The notes beneath the pieces were generated by a model, which saw only the letters and a list, made by a program, of their open reading frames with translations, was not told the origin of the DNA and did not search any database. A stretch of 32,261 nucleotides of DNA from Haematobacter genomosp. 1 (GTDB taxonomy: Bacteria; Pseudomonadota; Alphaproteobacteria; Rhodobacterales; Rhodobacteraceae): contig NZ_NIPW01000031.1 of NCBI RefSeq assembly GCF_002196855.1, positions 1 through 32,261 of the forward strand. The letters run 5' to 3'. Made by a program: the position numbers and the translations under genes. This document shows, piece after piece, positions 1-7,742 of this stretch (its first letter is position 1; each line of letters opens with the position of its first letter).

Positions 1-867
1 GGCCTCGGCCGCCGCGGCGCGCAACACGGGCGAGATGTCGTCCCCCCGGTCGATGGCGGCGGCAGCGGTGTCCAGCGCCGCCGCTGTTTGCGCATCCCCC
101 GCGCGCGGCACGCGGCCCGCCCGTTCCGACCGGAGCCAGAGCATCAGCCCGACCTGCCCCGACAGAAGCCAACGGGTCGCCCGCGCGCTCCTGCGGGCGC
201 GGCGGGAGCCAGCAGTCGCGGTGTCCAGCGTATCCTCGATCGACGCCATTTCGGAGAGAAGGGCCGTCGCCTCCCGCGCATCGGCAGGCACGCCGCGGAG
301 CGTGGCGGCAGCCGCCGACAGCAGGCGACGGGTCAGCGCCCTGACGCGGGCATATGGCTCCGACCCATCGGCGGCGCGACCGAAGACCCAGCCGACGGCC
401 AGCGCGATGGCAACACCGACAAGCACCGTCGCCATCCTGTCCAGCCCGAGGTGCAGCACATTCTCGGGGTGTCCGGTATCCAGCAGCGCGACCATGGCCG
501 CGGAATAGCCCGCCAGCATGGCGCCATAGCCCGCGAACCCCCGGATGACATTCCCAAGCCCGGCGCAAAGCCCCAGCCACAGCGCGATTCCCACGACGAG
601 AACCACCATGTCCCCGCCAGAGACGACCATCAGCCCCATGCCGAACAGGGCGCCGACCACGGTCCCCAGAAACCGGTTGGCGGCTTTTTCCAGAAGCTGG
701 CCCCGCACCGGCAGCGCCGCCGCCCAGACCGACATGGCCGACCATTGCGGATGCTCGAGCCCCAATGCCCAGGCCGCAACAAGCGACATACAGGCTGCAA
801 GCGCCGTCAGTCCGGTAAAGCGGAGACGCGCCGCATCGATGCCCAGACGGGAAAGGAGGCGGGCCAT
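1..867 (-). CDS. FUSC-family membrane transporter, aromatic-acid exporter-like (partial)
   Basis: The gene is read leftward and is open to the window edge, so only the first 289 residues are present. The start at 867 follows a GGAGGAG ribosome site. The N-terminal half has several hydrophobic segments and the typical FUSC stretch HPQWSAMSVWAAALPVRG followed by LLEKAANRFLGTVVGALFG near residues 36-73, as in the AaeB/YccS exporter superfamily. These are inner-membrane proteins linked to efflux of aromatic acids or other toxic compounds. The start overlaps the stop of the MarR regulator by one base (TGATG), so the two are translationally coupled and the regulator probably controls this exporter. 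The substrate cannot be read from the sequence. Family call is firm; aromatic-acid specificity is inference. Confidence 0.8.
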   Translation of the reverse strand, partial: MARLLSRLGIDAARLRFTGLTALAACMSLVAAWALGLEHPQWSAMSVWAAALPVRGQLLEKAANRFLGTVVGALFGMGLMVVSGGDMVVLVVGIALWLGLCAGLGNVIRGFAGYGAMLAGYSAAMVALLDTGHPENVLHLGLDRMATVLVGVAIALAVGWVFGRAADGSEPYARVRALTRRLLSAAAATLRGVPADAREATALLSEMASIEDTLDTATAGSRRARRSARATRWLLSGQVGLMLWLRSERAGRVPRAGDAQTAAALDTAAAAIDRGDDISPVLRAAAAEA

Positions 868-1319
868 CACCGCTCCTCCTGCTGCATGCGGGCGATGCGG
901 CGGTCGATGTGGTCCATCGCCTCCAGAAGACGCATGAGGTCATCGGGGCCGAGATCCTCAAGCATCTCACGCTCCGTTCGCTCCAGAACGGCCTCGATCC
1001 GCTGGACCGCCGTCTCCCCCGCGGGGGTGAGATAGAGCCGGCGGGAGCGGCGGTCGACCGGATCGGGCCGGCGTTCGAGCAGCCCCCGCTCCGACAGGAT
1101 GTCAAGCAGCCGCACCAGGCTCGACCCGTCGATGCCCACACGCTCCGCAAGCTCCTTCTGGCTGATCCCGCCCCCCGACAGGCTGAGGTGCACGAGGGGG
1201 GGCCAGGTTGCATCGGCCATGCCGATCCCGGCCAGACGCAGGTCAAGCTCGCGCCGCCAGCGGCGTGCGGTGCGGGAAAAGACGAAACCGAAACGGGAGA
1301 GAGGAGTATCATGACGCAT
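867..1319 (-). CDS. MarR-family transcriptional regulator
   Basis: The product has 150 residues, the usual MarR size. A winged helix lies at about residues 50-100: the segment ISQKELAERVGIDGSSLVRLLDIL is the helix-turn-helix, followed by the wing DPVDRRSRRLYLTPAG with the conserved D-x-R-x-x-R pattern. N- and C-terminal helices would form the dimer interface. MarR proteins are usually repressors released by phenolic or other small ligands. The gene is coupled to the FUSC exporter by a one-base overlap, which suggests it regulates that exporter and itself. No Shine-Dalgarno sequence precedes the ATG at 1319, and a -10-like TATTAT sits only a few bases upstream, so the mRNA may be leaderless. 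The ligand is unknown. Confidence 0.88.
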   Translation of the reverse strand: MRHDTPLSRFGFVFSRTARRWRRELDLRLAGIGMADATWPPLVHLSLSGGGISQKELAERVGIDGSSLVRLLDILSERGLLERRPDPVDRRSRRLYLTPAGETAVQRIEAVLERTEREMLEDLGPDDLMRLLEAMDHIDRRIARMQQEER

Positions 1320-1323
1320 ACTA

Positions 1324-1365
1324 ATAATATGTCATAAAACTAGTTTGGATTCAATCCATTTGAAT
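1324..1365 (-). promoter_or_regulatory. Candidate promoter and MarR operator
   Basis: The 50-bp gap between gltS and marR is AT-rich and full of dyad symmetry. ATTCAA-N5-TTGAAT lies at 1349-1365, the perfect 13-mer TGGATTCAATCCA at 1346-1358 and the perfect 10-mer AAACTAGTTT at 1337-1346. On the minus strand TTGAAT (1349-1354) could be a -35 and TATTAT (1324-1329) a -10, with a rather long 19-bp spacer. An operator of this form overlapping the promoter is what autoregulating MarR proteins use. Dyads are seen; the promoter and binding are inferred. Confidence 0.5.
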
Positions 1366-1369
1366 GCCA

Positions 1370-2587
1370 CTATGTCAACAGCCGCACGAAGACAGAGATG
1401 ATGGCCGCATTCGCAAGGTCGATGAAAAACCCGCAAACCAGCGGGACGATGACAAAGGCCGCATGCGCGGCCCCGTATTGCCGCGCCACCGCCGTCATGT
1501 TGGCGATGGCCGTGGCCGTGGAGCCGAGCGTGATGCCGCCGAAGCCCGAGGAAATCACCACGCTCTCGTAATTCCGCCCCATCGCGCGGAACACGACGAA
1601 GACCGTGTAGATCAGCGTCAGGGCGATCTGCACCGCCAGCGCAACCGTCACGAAACCCAGAACCTCCGCGAGCGCCCAGGGCTTCAGTCCCATGAGCGCC
1701 ATGACCAGGAACAGCCCCAGCGCCAGTTCCGACAGAAGCGCCATCGCGCGCCGCATCCCGGGCCACTGGCGGCTCACCCGGCCCCGCAGCCTGCCCGGAA
1801 GCAGCGCCCTGACGAGAATACCGGCGAGAAGACAGCTGACAAATGCGGGAAGCGTGACGCCTGTGAGCGAGATCACGCCATGCAGCGCCCGCCCCGCCAT
1901 CACCGTGACATCCAGCAGCAGGACTGCCCATAGCACCGACATGTAGTCGAGCGGCGGCGGATTCTGATGCGTGGCGCCGATTTCCAGACGTCTGTCCTCA
2001 GAGGGGCGCACCCGGTAGCGGGTCATCAGAAAGGCCGCCATCGGCCCACCGATGAGACAGGCCGCGATCAGCCCGACCGTATTGGAGGCCACACCCAGCT
2101 CCATCGCCGCGGCGATGCCGTGCTGCGTCTCCAGAATCGGCGCCCAGGCGAGGGTGGTTCCCACGCCGCCTGTCAGCGGGATGGAGCCGACCAGCAGCCC
2201 CTCCAGCGCGGGACGACCGAAGGCCAGCGCGACCAGAACCCCGGCGATGTTCTGGATGACCATGAAGGCCACCGAAATGCCTGTCAGCACCAGCAGGGGG
2301 CGGCCGCCCTCCCGCAACGCCCGGATATCGGCGTTCAGCCCGATCCCGGCAAAGAATACGAGCAGAAGGAAATCCCGCGCGCCAAGCTCCATCTCCACGT
2401 CGATCCCCCAGCACATGTGGAGGATCGTGACGACGGCGATGAAGGCCAGCCCGCCCGCAACCGCCTCGGGGATGGAATACCGGCGCAGCAGCGACCAGCG
2501 CAAAGTGAGTATCTTCCCGACGATGAGCAGGAACACCGCCAGAGTGAACGAGAGATGCGCATCGACCTGCAACACCTGAAGTTGCAT
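1370..2587 (-). CDS. gltS: Sodium/glutamate symporter (ESS family, GltS-like)
   Basis: The 405-residue product has about ten to twelve hydrophobic segments and the hallmarks of Na+/glutamate symporters: IPEAVAGGL near the first helices, the re-entrant motif IPLTGGVGTTLAWAP in the N-terminal half, and its internal-repeat counterpart SSGFGGITLGSTATAIANM in the C-terminal half. It would carry glutamate into the cytoplasm with sodium. The start at 2587 is chosen because it follows GGAG at a good distance; upstream in-frame ATGs at 2611 and 2647 have no ribosome site. It lies upstream of the MarR gene in the same direction, but the operator-rich 50-bp gap suggests the latter has its own promoter. 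It is divergent from the aldehyde dehydrogenase. Confidence 0.88.
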   Translation of the reverse strand: MQLQVLQVDAHLSFTLAVFLLIVGKILTLRWSLLRRYSIPEAVAGGLAFIAVVTILHMCWGIDVEMELGARDFLLLVFFAGIGLNADIRALREGGRPLLVLTGISVAFMVIQNIAGVLVALAFGRPALEGLLVGSIPLTGGVGTTLAWAPILETQHGIAAAMELGVASNTVGLIAACLIGGPMAAFLMTRYRVRPSEDRRLEIGATHQNPPPLDYMSVLWAVLLLDVTVMAGRALHGVISLTGVTLPAFVSCLLAGILVRALLPGRLRGRVSRQWPGMRRAMALLSELALGLFLVMALMGLKPWALAEVLGFVTVALAVQIALTLIYTVFVVFRAMGRNYESVVISSGFGGITLGSTATAIANMTAVARQYGAAHAAFVIVPLVCGFFIDLANAAIISVFVRLLT

Positions 2588-2853
2588 GAAGCTATCTCCG
2601 CTGACCGCCATTCGGGAAAGCGTAGGACCGGGACCGGAAGCTGGCAAGGGAGCCGTCGCCGAACCCGCGACGTCGGTTGCCGGCGGCAGGCCCGCAACCG
2701 ACGCGCCGCGGGCGGGCGGGCGGACGTCTGTCAGGCATCTGACCGCCTGACAGACAACCCGCCCTTGACCCTGACGGAGAGCGGAGCCAAGACTGCGCGG
2801 GGCCGCAGCCTGCGGCGCATCTGCTGACCTGCATTCGGATGAGAGGAACCATC
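2588..2853. promoter_or_regulatory. Divergent intergenic region with a long perfect inverted repeat
   Basis: This gap separates divergent gltS and the aldehyde dehydrogenase. It holds a perfect 11-bp dyad, GTCTGTCAGGC (2726-2736) and GCCTGACAGAC (2745-2755), with an 8-base centre. The dyad is flanked by a GGGCGGGCGGGCG run (2710-2722) and CCCGCCC (2758-2764), so the symmetry can extend outward. No T-run follows, so it does not look like a terminator. It may be an operator for a shared regulator. TTGACC at 2765-2770 could be a -35 for the dehydrogenase, but no good -10 is seen. Confidence 0.45.
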
Positions 2854-4287
2854 ATGCCTGCCTATACAGACGTCCAGCTCCACATCGACGGCGCCTGGTG
2901 CGATGGCACGGGCGGGTGGATCCCCGTCGTCGATCCCGCGACGGAGGAAGAGATCGGCCGCGTCGCCTGGGCCAAACAGGCGGATCTGGACCGCGCGCTT
3001 GCCGCCGCGGAGAAGGGTTTTGAGATCTGGAAGAACACCGGCGTCATGGACCGGGTGAAGGTCATGCGCAAGGCCGCGGCGCTGCTGCGGGAGCGCGCCG
3101 ACGATATCGCCTGGAAGATGACCCGCGAACAGGGCAAGCCGCTTGCCCAGGCCAAGGGTGAGATCCTCGCCGGCGCGGAAACCATCGAATGGTTCGCCGA
3201 GGAAGGCCGCCGCACCTATGGTCAGGTCATCCCCTCCCGCCAGCCGGGGGTGATGCAGATCACCATGAAGCTTCCCGTCGGGCCGGTCGCGGCCTTCACG
3301 CCCTGGAACTTCCCGATCAACCAGGTGGTGCGCAAACTCTCCGCCGCCGTGGCGACAGGCTGCTCCATCATCGTGAAGGCGCCGGAGGAGACGCCCTCCT
3401 CTCCCGCCGAACTGATCCGCTGCTTCATCGATGCGGGCGCGCCTGCGGGCGTCATCAACCTTGTTTACGGGGTGCCTGCGGAGATCTCCGAATACCTCAT
3501 CCCGCATCCGACCATCCGCAAGGTGACCTTCACCGGCTCCACCCCCGTCGGCAAACAGCTCGCAGCGCTCGCCGGGCAGAGCATGAAACGTGCGACGATG
3601 GAGCTTGGTGGCCATGCGCCGGTCATCGTGGCGGAGGACGCGGATATCGAGAAGGCGATCTCGCTGATGTCCGTGCACAAGTTCCGCAATGCCGGGCAGG
3701 TCTGCGTCTCGCCCACCCGTTTCCTCGTTCAGGAGAAAGTGGCCGACGCCTTCATCGACGGCTTCACCGAAGCGGCGAAGGCTGTGAAGGTCGGCAACGG
3801 GCTGGAAAAGGGCATGGACATGGGCCCGCTCGCCAATGAGCGCCGCATTCCAGCCCTTCAGGCGCTGATCGGCGATGCCGTGGAGCATGGCGCGCGGCTG
3901 ACCACGGGCGGCCAGCGGATCGGCAACAAGGGCTACTTCTTCGAGCCGACCGTGCTGGCCGATGTGCCGACCGAGGCACGGATCATGAACGAGGAGCCTT
4001 TCGGCCCCGTTGCGGTCGTGAACCGGTTCGGCGATCTGGACGAGGCGATCGCGGAAGCCAACCGCCTGCCCTACGGGCTTGCCGCCTATGCCTTCACCCG
4101 CGCCTCCGCCACGGCGGACCGGCTGTCGCGCGAAGTGGAATCCGGCATGCTGGCGATCAACCATCTTGGCCTTGCCCTGCCGGAAGTTCCGTTCGGCGGC
4201 ATCAAGGATTCGGGCTACGGCACGGAGGGCGGCTCGGAAGCGCTGGACGCCTATGTGGAAACCCGCTTCATCACGCGTCTGGGGTAA
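2854..4287 (+). CDS. NAD(P)-dependent aldehyde dehydrogenase, succinate-semialdehyde dehydrogenase-like
   Basis: The 477-residue enzyme covers the whole aldehyde dehydrogenase fold. Visible are the nucleotide-binding region ([10 protein letters not shown], then [10 protein letters not shown]-type sequence and FTGSTPVGK), the general base Glu250 in TMELGGHAP, the catalytic Cys284 in [11 protein letters not shown] and the EEPFGPV motif. The 34-residue spacing of Glu and Cys is that of the GabD class. It oxidises an aldehyde to an acid with NAD(P)+; succinate semialdehyde and alpha-ketoglutarate semialdehyde are the best guesses. The ATG at 2854 is preferred over 2839 because AGAGGA precedes it. 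Its divergent neighbour is a glutamate symporter, which would fit glutamate/GABA-type catabolism, but that is inference and substrate is uncertain. Confidence 0.85.
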   Translation: MPAYTDVQLHIDGAWCDGTGGWIPVVDPATEEEIGRVAWAKQADLDRALAAAEKGFEIWKNTGVMDRVKVMRKAAALLRERADDIAWKMTREQGKPLAQAKGEILAGAETIEWFAEEGRRTYGQVIPSRQPGVMQITMKLPVGPVAAFTPWNFPINQVVRKLSAAVATGCSIIVKAPEETPSSPAELIRCFIDAGAPAGVINLVYGVPAEISEYLIPHPTIRKVTFTGSTPVGKQLAALAGQSMKRATMELGGHAPVIVAEDADIEKAISLMSVHKFRNAGQVCVSPTRFLVQEKVADAFIDGFTEAAKAVKVGNGLEKGMDMGPLANERRIPALQALIGDAVEHGARLTTGGQRIGNKGYFFEPTVLADVPTEARIMNEEPFGPVAVVNRFGDLDEAIAEANRLPYGLAAYAFTRASATADRLSREVESGMLAINHLGLALPEVPFGGIKDSGYGTEGGSEALDAYVETRFITRLG

Positions 4288-4388
4288 GCACGGGCGGTGA
4301 ACAAGGCGCGGGGGACGCCCCCCGCGACCCCCGGCGGAGAGACAGGGCGCGATATCCGTCTTTTGCGCCAGGTCCCCCGCCCCCTGCG

Positions 4389-4459
4389 CCCCTTCCCGCC
4401 GCTCGCGCCCCTTCCCGCCGCTCGCGTCACGTCCCGCCTCTCGCGTCACGTCCCGCAGG
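4389..4459. repeat. Degenerate 19-bp tandem repeat, about 3.7 units
   Basis: Units start at 4389, 4408, 4427 and 4446. The first two are identical over 19 bases (CCCCTTCCCGCCGCTCGCG). The third and fourth begin TCACGTCCCGC, and the fourth is partial. No gene covers it convincingly. Confidence 0.7.
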
Positions 4460-4601
4460 GGTTTCTCCCGGGGAGAGCACCGTGATTCACGTTCGTGAAG
4501 GCAGCGAGATGAGGAGAGGGCGCGTCGATCTGACCGATTTCGGGCTGGATCGCGATCCAGCCCTCGCCTCCGGCTGATGCGCGCGGAGGCAGCTCCTTTT
4601 G

Positions 4602-4673
4602 GGCCTGCTCCCGGAGCCTTTGCTTGCTGCTGGCAAAGGTGAGGATAGAGGATCGCCGCGTGTGGAGCAGGCC
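4602..4673. repeat. Nested inverted repeats
   Basis: GGCCTGCTCC (4602-4611) is perfectly inverted as GGAGCAGGCC (4664-4673). Between them lies a second dyad, CCTTTGC (4617-4623) and GCAAAGG (4633-4639), with a 9-base loop. The sequence could fold into a branched hairpin. Its role is unknown; it may be a decayed element end or simply a structural feature of the repeat island. Confidence 0.45.
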
Positions 4674-4728
4674 GCTCTGGCAAAACGGACAGGGCGCCGT
4701 GGGCGAATATTTCCGCGCGCTCCGGCAG

Positions 4729-4876
4729 CCGCCACAGCCGCCACAGCCGCCACAGCCGCCACAGCCGCCACAGCCGCCACAGCCGCCACAGCCGCCACAG
4801 CCGCCACAGCCGCCACAGCCGCCACAGCCGCCACAGCCGCCACAGCCGCCACAGCCGCCACAGCCGCCACAGCCGC
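4729..4876. repeat. 9-bp perfect tandem repeat (CCGCCACAG), 16 copies
   Basis: Sixteen identical copies of CCGCCACAG run from 4729 to 4872, followed by CCGC. All six frames stay open because the unit is three codons without a stop. Rightward it would read Pro-Gln-Pro repeats, leftward Cys-Gly-Gly or Val-Ala-Ala. No frame has a plausible ribosome site, so I treat it as a non-coding minisatellite. Perfect identity of the copies implies recent expansion, and copy number may vary between strains. Confidence 0.9.
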
Positions 4877-5136
4877 TGACGCGTGGCGGATCATCCAGGC
4901 ACGTATTCCGCAAGGGGGTATCGGAGGCTGCCGGCGCGAAATCCGATGACCCATCGTCGTCGAACCGGGTGCATCAGCGCGTCACCAACGGTCAGGAAAA
5001 GGAGTCCGGTCACCTGTGCACGGGGCGCTCCTGGGGGCGGGCGGACCATGAAAATCCATCGGACGGTGGATGGCCCGGGCCGGGGGAAGCGGCTGAACGA
5101 CAGTCCCGAGGCAGACGACCGGCCACCTGCATGACC

Positions 5137-5189
5137 GGGGCAGCGGGGCAGCGGGGCAGCGGGGCAGCGGGGCAGCGGGGCAGCGGGGC
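5137..5189. repeat. 8-bp tandem repeat (GGGGCAGC), about 6.6 copies
   Basis: Six perfect copies of GGGGCAGC run from 5137 to 5184, with a partial seventh to 5189. The unit is not a multiple of three, which argues against a conserved coding role. It lies in the same gene-free island as the 9-bp and 19-bp repeats. Confidence 0.85.
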
Positions 5190-5367
5190 GGACCGCGCCG
5201 ACCAAGTCAACAACAACGGTGGGCTACTGGGGCACCGTATGAATAAAGCAGCAAGCTGGTAACACCCTGTCCGCCGGACGCCGCGAGCTATCGGCTACCG
5301 CAGAGGCCTCTCTCCCAAGACCTCGACTCGCCGTGCCCCCCTCAGCGCATTACGGGCCGAAGACCGC

Positions 5368-6294
5368 TCACTTCCCCAGAAGCTCCATCCGCCGGGTGAG
5401 GCCTTCACGGCAGCGCTGAACCATGAAGTCCACGAACAGGCGGATCTTCGGATCGCGGAGACGGCGATGCGGGGTCAGGCAGGAAAGCTGGATGGCAAGC
5501 GGGGGCGTCGCCTCCGCCACCGCCACCAGCGCGCCGGAGGCAAGGTGTCGGGCCACCTCGAACACCGGCTTCATCACGATGCCCCGGCCCGCCAGTGCCC
5601 AGCCCGTGAGCACGTCGCCGTCATCGCTCTCATAGGGGCCGGAGACCTGGAACCGCTCCGGCCCCTCCGGTGTCATCAGCGTCCAGCGAAACTCCCGCGC
5701 GCCCGGAAAGCGCAGGTTGAGGCAGGCATGGCGATCCCGGACCAGCGCCGCGCCATCCGCCGGATTTCCCCGCGCCGCGACATAGGCCGGCGCCGCACAG
5801 AGAAGCCGCGGACATTCGGCGATCACCCGCACCTTCAGCTCGCTGTCCTCCAGCCGACCGAGATGAAAGGCCACATCCAGCCCCTCTCCCGCCATGTCCA
5901 CCCCCCGGTCGCTCAGCCGCATGCGGATATCGACACGAGGATGCATGTCATGGAATTCCGGCACGAAAGGCGCGATCAGCCGCCGCCCCACCCCCAGCGG
6001 AGCCGCGACGAACACCGTGCCCTGAGGGGTATTGGCGGCGTCCCGCACCTCCGCCTCCGCCGCCTCCATCGCCTCCAGAAGCCGCAGCGCGCCTTCATAG
6101 AAGATCCGGCCCGACTCGGTCGGCGTCAGGGTCCGGGTCGTGCGGTTGAACAGCCGGGTATCGAGATGCCGCTCCAGATCGGAAATCCGCGCCGATGCGA
6201 CGGCGGGGGAGGTGCGCTGATCCCGTGCTGCCGCACTCATGCTGCCCAATTCATAGACACGGACGAACATGCGGACGTTCTCGACATAGGCCAT
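5368..6294 (-). CDS. LysR-family transcriptional regulator
   Basis: The 308-residue product has the LysR architecture: an N-terminal winged helix (residues 1-60, with SMSAAARDQRTSPAVASARISDLE as the helix-turn-helix and LFNRTTRTLTPTESG as the wing), then a two-lobed effector-binding domain to the C-terminus. It is divergent from puuD, with about 100 bp between the starts, the usual arrangement for a LysR protein and its target, so regulation of urate oxidation is a reasonable inference. No ribosome site precedes the ATG at 6294, but the N-terminus aligns well with the family at this start. The sequence is of the CrgA-like LysR subgroup type. The ligand is unknown. Confidence 0.88.
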   Translation of the reverse strand: MAYVENVRMFVRVYELGSMSAAARDQRTSPAVASARISDLERHLDTRLFNRTTRTLTPTESGRIFYEGALRLLEAMEAAEAEVRDAANTPQGTVFVAAPLGVGRRLIAPFVPEFHDMHPRVDIRMRLSDRGVDMAGEGLDVAFHLGRLEDSELKVRVIAECPRLLCAAPAYVAARGNPADGAALVRDRHACLNLRFPGAREFRWTLMTPEGPERFQVSGPYESDDGDVLTGWALAGRGIVMKPVFEVARHLASGALVAVAEATPPLAIQLSCLTPHRRLRDPKIRLFVDFMVQRCREGLTRRMELLGK

Positions 6295-6371
6295 GGGTTA
6301 TTTTGCGCCGGATTTTGAAAGTGCTGGGAGATTTATCGAATTAACAGGAAGGTCGTCCCCGGTATAGCCTG

Positions 6372-6390
6372 CCCGGCGCATAGCCGGGAG
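6372..6390 (+). promoter_or_regulatory. Hairpin overlapping the puuD ribosome-binding site
   Basis: CCCGGC (6372-6377) pairs with GCCGGG (6383-6388) around a 5-base loop. The Shine-Dalgarno GGGAG (6386-6390) is partly within the right arm, seven bases before the ATG at 6398. The hairpin would hide the ribosome site and could dampen translation. It may also be chance in a GC-rich genome. Confidence 0.35.
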
Positions 6391-6397
6391 TTTGCCA

Positions 6398-7627
6398 ATG
6401 TTCGATCTGACCGTCCTCGGGGAATGGCTGGAATTTGCCATCCGCTGGCTTCACGTGGTGACGGCGATCGCATGGATCGGATCGTCCTTCTATTTCATCG
6501 CGCTCGACCTCGGCCTGCAAAGGGCGCCGGGCATGCCGGAAGGCGCGCATGGGGAGGAATGGCAGGTCCATGGCGGCGGCTTCTACCATATCCAGAAATA
6601 TCTCGTGGCGCCGGAGCGGCTGCCCGAGCACCTCACCTGGTTCAAATGGGAGAGCTACTTTACCTGGATGTCGGGCTTCGCGCTGCTGGCCGTGGTCTAT
6701 TATCACGGCGCGTCGCTGTTCCTCGTCGATCCGTCGGTGGCGGATATCCCGGCCTGGGGGGCGATCCTGATCTCGCTCGGCTCGCTCGGCTTCGGGTGGC
6801 TGGCTTATGACCTGATCTGCAAATCGAAATTCGGCGATGACAACACGCGGCTGATGATCCTGCTCTACGTGCTGCTGGTCTGCATGGCCTGGGGATATAC
6901 GCAGGTCTTTTCAGGTCGTGCGGCGCTGCTGCATCTGGGCGCCTTCACCGCGACGATCATGTCGGCCAACGTGTTCATGATCATCATTCCGAACCAGAAG
7001 ATCGTCGTGGCAGACCTGAAGGCCGGCCGCACGCCCGATCCGAAATACGGCAAGATCGCCAAGCAGCGTTCGACCCACAACAACTACCTGACGCTGCCGG
7101 TCATCTTCCTGATGCTGTCGAACCACTATCCGCTCGCCTTCGCCACCGAATACAACTGGCTGATCGCGAGCCTCGTGTTCCTCATGGGGGTGACGATCCG
7201 TCACTACTTCAACACGATGCACGCGCGGAAGGGTCAGCCCAACTGGACCTGGGCGGTGACGGCGGTGATCTTCCTCATCATCGCCTGGCTTTCCACCGCG
7301 CCCATGTTCCGCACCGATCCGCCGGATGAGGTGCTGCTGCAGGGCGGGGCCGCGAAATTCGCGCAGGCGGAGGGGTTCCAGCAGGTCTCCGACATCGTGA
7401 TGGGGCGCTGCTCCATGTGCCACGCGGCGGAGCCGGGCTATGAAGGGATCCTGTGGGCGCCGCGCGGCGTGCGGCTGGACACGCCCGGCCATATCGCGCG
7501 GCAGGCCAAGGACATCTACCTGCAGGCGGGCATCACCCATGCGATGCCGCCCGCCAACGTCTCCTTCATGGAGCCGGAGGAGCGCGCCCGGATCATCGCC
7601 TGGTATCGCGCCGCAAACGGGTCCTGA
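6398..7627 (+). CDS. puuD: Membrane-bound urate oxidase (urate hydroxylase) PuuD
   Basis: The 409-residue protein matches PuuD: an N-terminal membrane domain (DUF989 type) with about eight hydrophobic helices and conserved histidines, as in WLHVVTAIAWIGSSFYF and the GEEWQVHGGGFY segment, followed by a C-terminal cytochrome c domain with the haem motif CSMCH and a downstream Met in ITHAMPP as likely sixth ligand. PuuD oxidises urate to 5-hydroxyisourate and passes electrons to the respiratory chain instead of oxygen, so it is the membrane alternative to soluble uricase in purine degradation. The ATG at 6398 has GGGAG seven bases upstream; a TTG three codons... two codons earlier (6392) is less likely. 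It is divergent from a LysR gene. Other purine genes are not in the window. Confidence 0.92.
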   Translation: MFDLTVLGEWLEFAIRWLHVVTAIAWIGSSFYFIALDLGLQRAPGMPEGAHGEEWQVHGGGFYHIQKYLVAPERLPEHLTWFKWESYFTWMSGFALLAVVYYHGASLFLVDPSVADIPAWGAILISLGSLGFGWLAYDLICKSKFGDDNTRLMILLYVLLVCMAWGYTQVFSGRAALLHLGAFTATIMSANVFMIIIPNQKIVVADLKAGRTPDPKYGKIAKQRSTHNNYLTLPVIFLMLSNHYPLAFATEYNWLIASLVFLMGVTIRHYFNTMHARKGQPNWTWAVTAVIFLIIAWLSTAPMFRTDPPDEVLLQGGAAKFAQAEGFQQVSDIVMGRCSMCHAAEPGYEGILWAPRGVRLDTPGHIARQAKDIYLQAGITHAMPPANVSFMEPEERARIIAWYRAANGS

Positions 7628-7742
7628 CTTCGGGCCAGTTACTTAGGGCCAGTACCTCGGGCCAGACTATTTCAGGCGGGCATTGCTTCAGGCCAAGTTA
7701 CCTCAGGCCAAGTTACTTCAGGCCAAGTTACTTCAGGCAGGC
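7628..7742. repeat. 14-15-bp tandem repeat, about eight units, covering the end of znuA
   Basis: Degenerate units start at 7628, 7642, 7656 and 7670 (16 bases), followed by three near-perfect 15-bp units CTTCAGGCCAAGTTA at 7686-7730 and a partial unit at 7731. The repeat begins right after the puuD stop and supplies the last codons and the TAA stop of the convergent znuA (7728-7730). It has no clear terminator shape. Confidence 0.75.

Larger units (their letters stand above)
4288..5367. other. Gene-free, repeat-rich island of about 1.1 kb
   Basis: No convincing gene was found between the aldehyde dehydrogenase and the LysR gene. Open frames exist on both strands only because the tandem repeats are multiples of three or GC-rich. 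The region contains a 19-bp tandem repeat (4389-4459), nested inverted repeats (4602-4673), a 9-bp repeat (4729-4876) and an 8-bp repeat (5137-5189), each unrelated to the others. A GC-rich hairpin directly follows the dehydrogenase (CGCGGGGG at 4307-4314 with CCCCCGCG at 4319-4326) but lacks a T-run. The stretch 5190-5367 shows nothing further that I recognise. Confidence 0.7.

Noticed and set aside
2731-4683. 650-codon minus-strand frame opposite the aldehyde dehydrogenase
   Set aside because: It is the antisense of a clear enzyme gene; its length reflects high GC and third-position bias.
4624-5262. 212-codon plus-strand frame with Pro-Gln-Pro repeats
   Set aside because: It is open only because the 9-bp and 8-bp repeats lack stops; there is no ribosome site and no similarity to a family I know.
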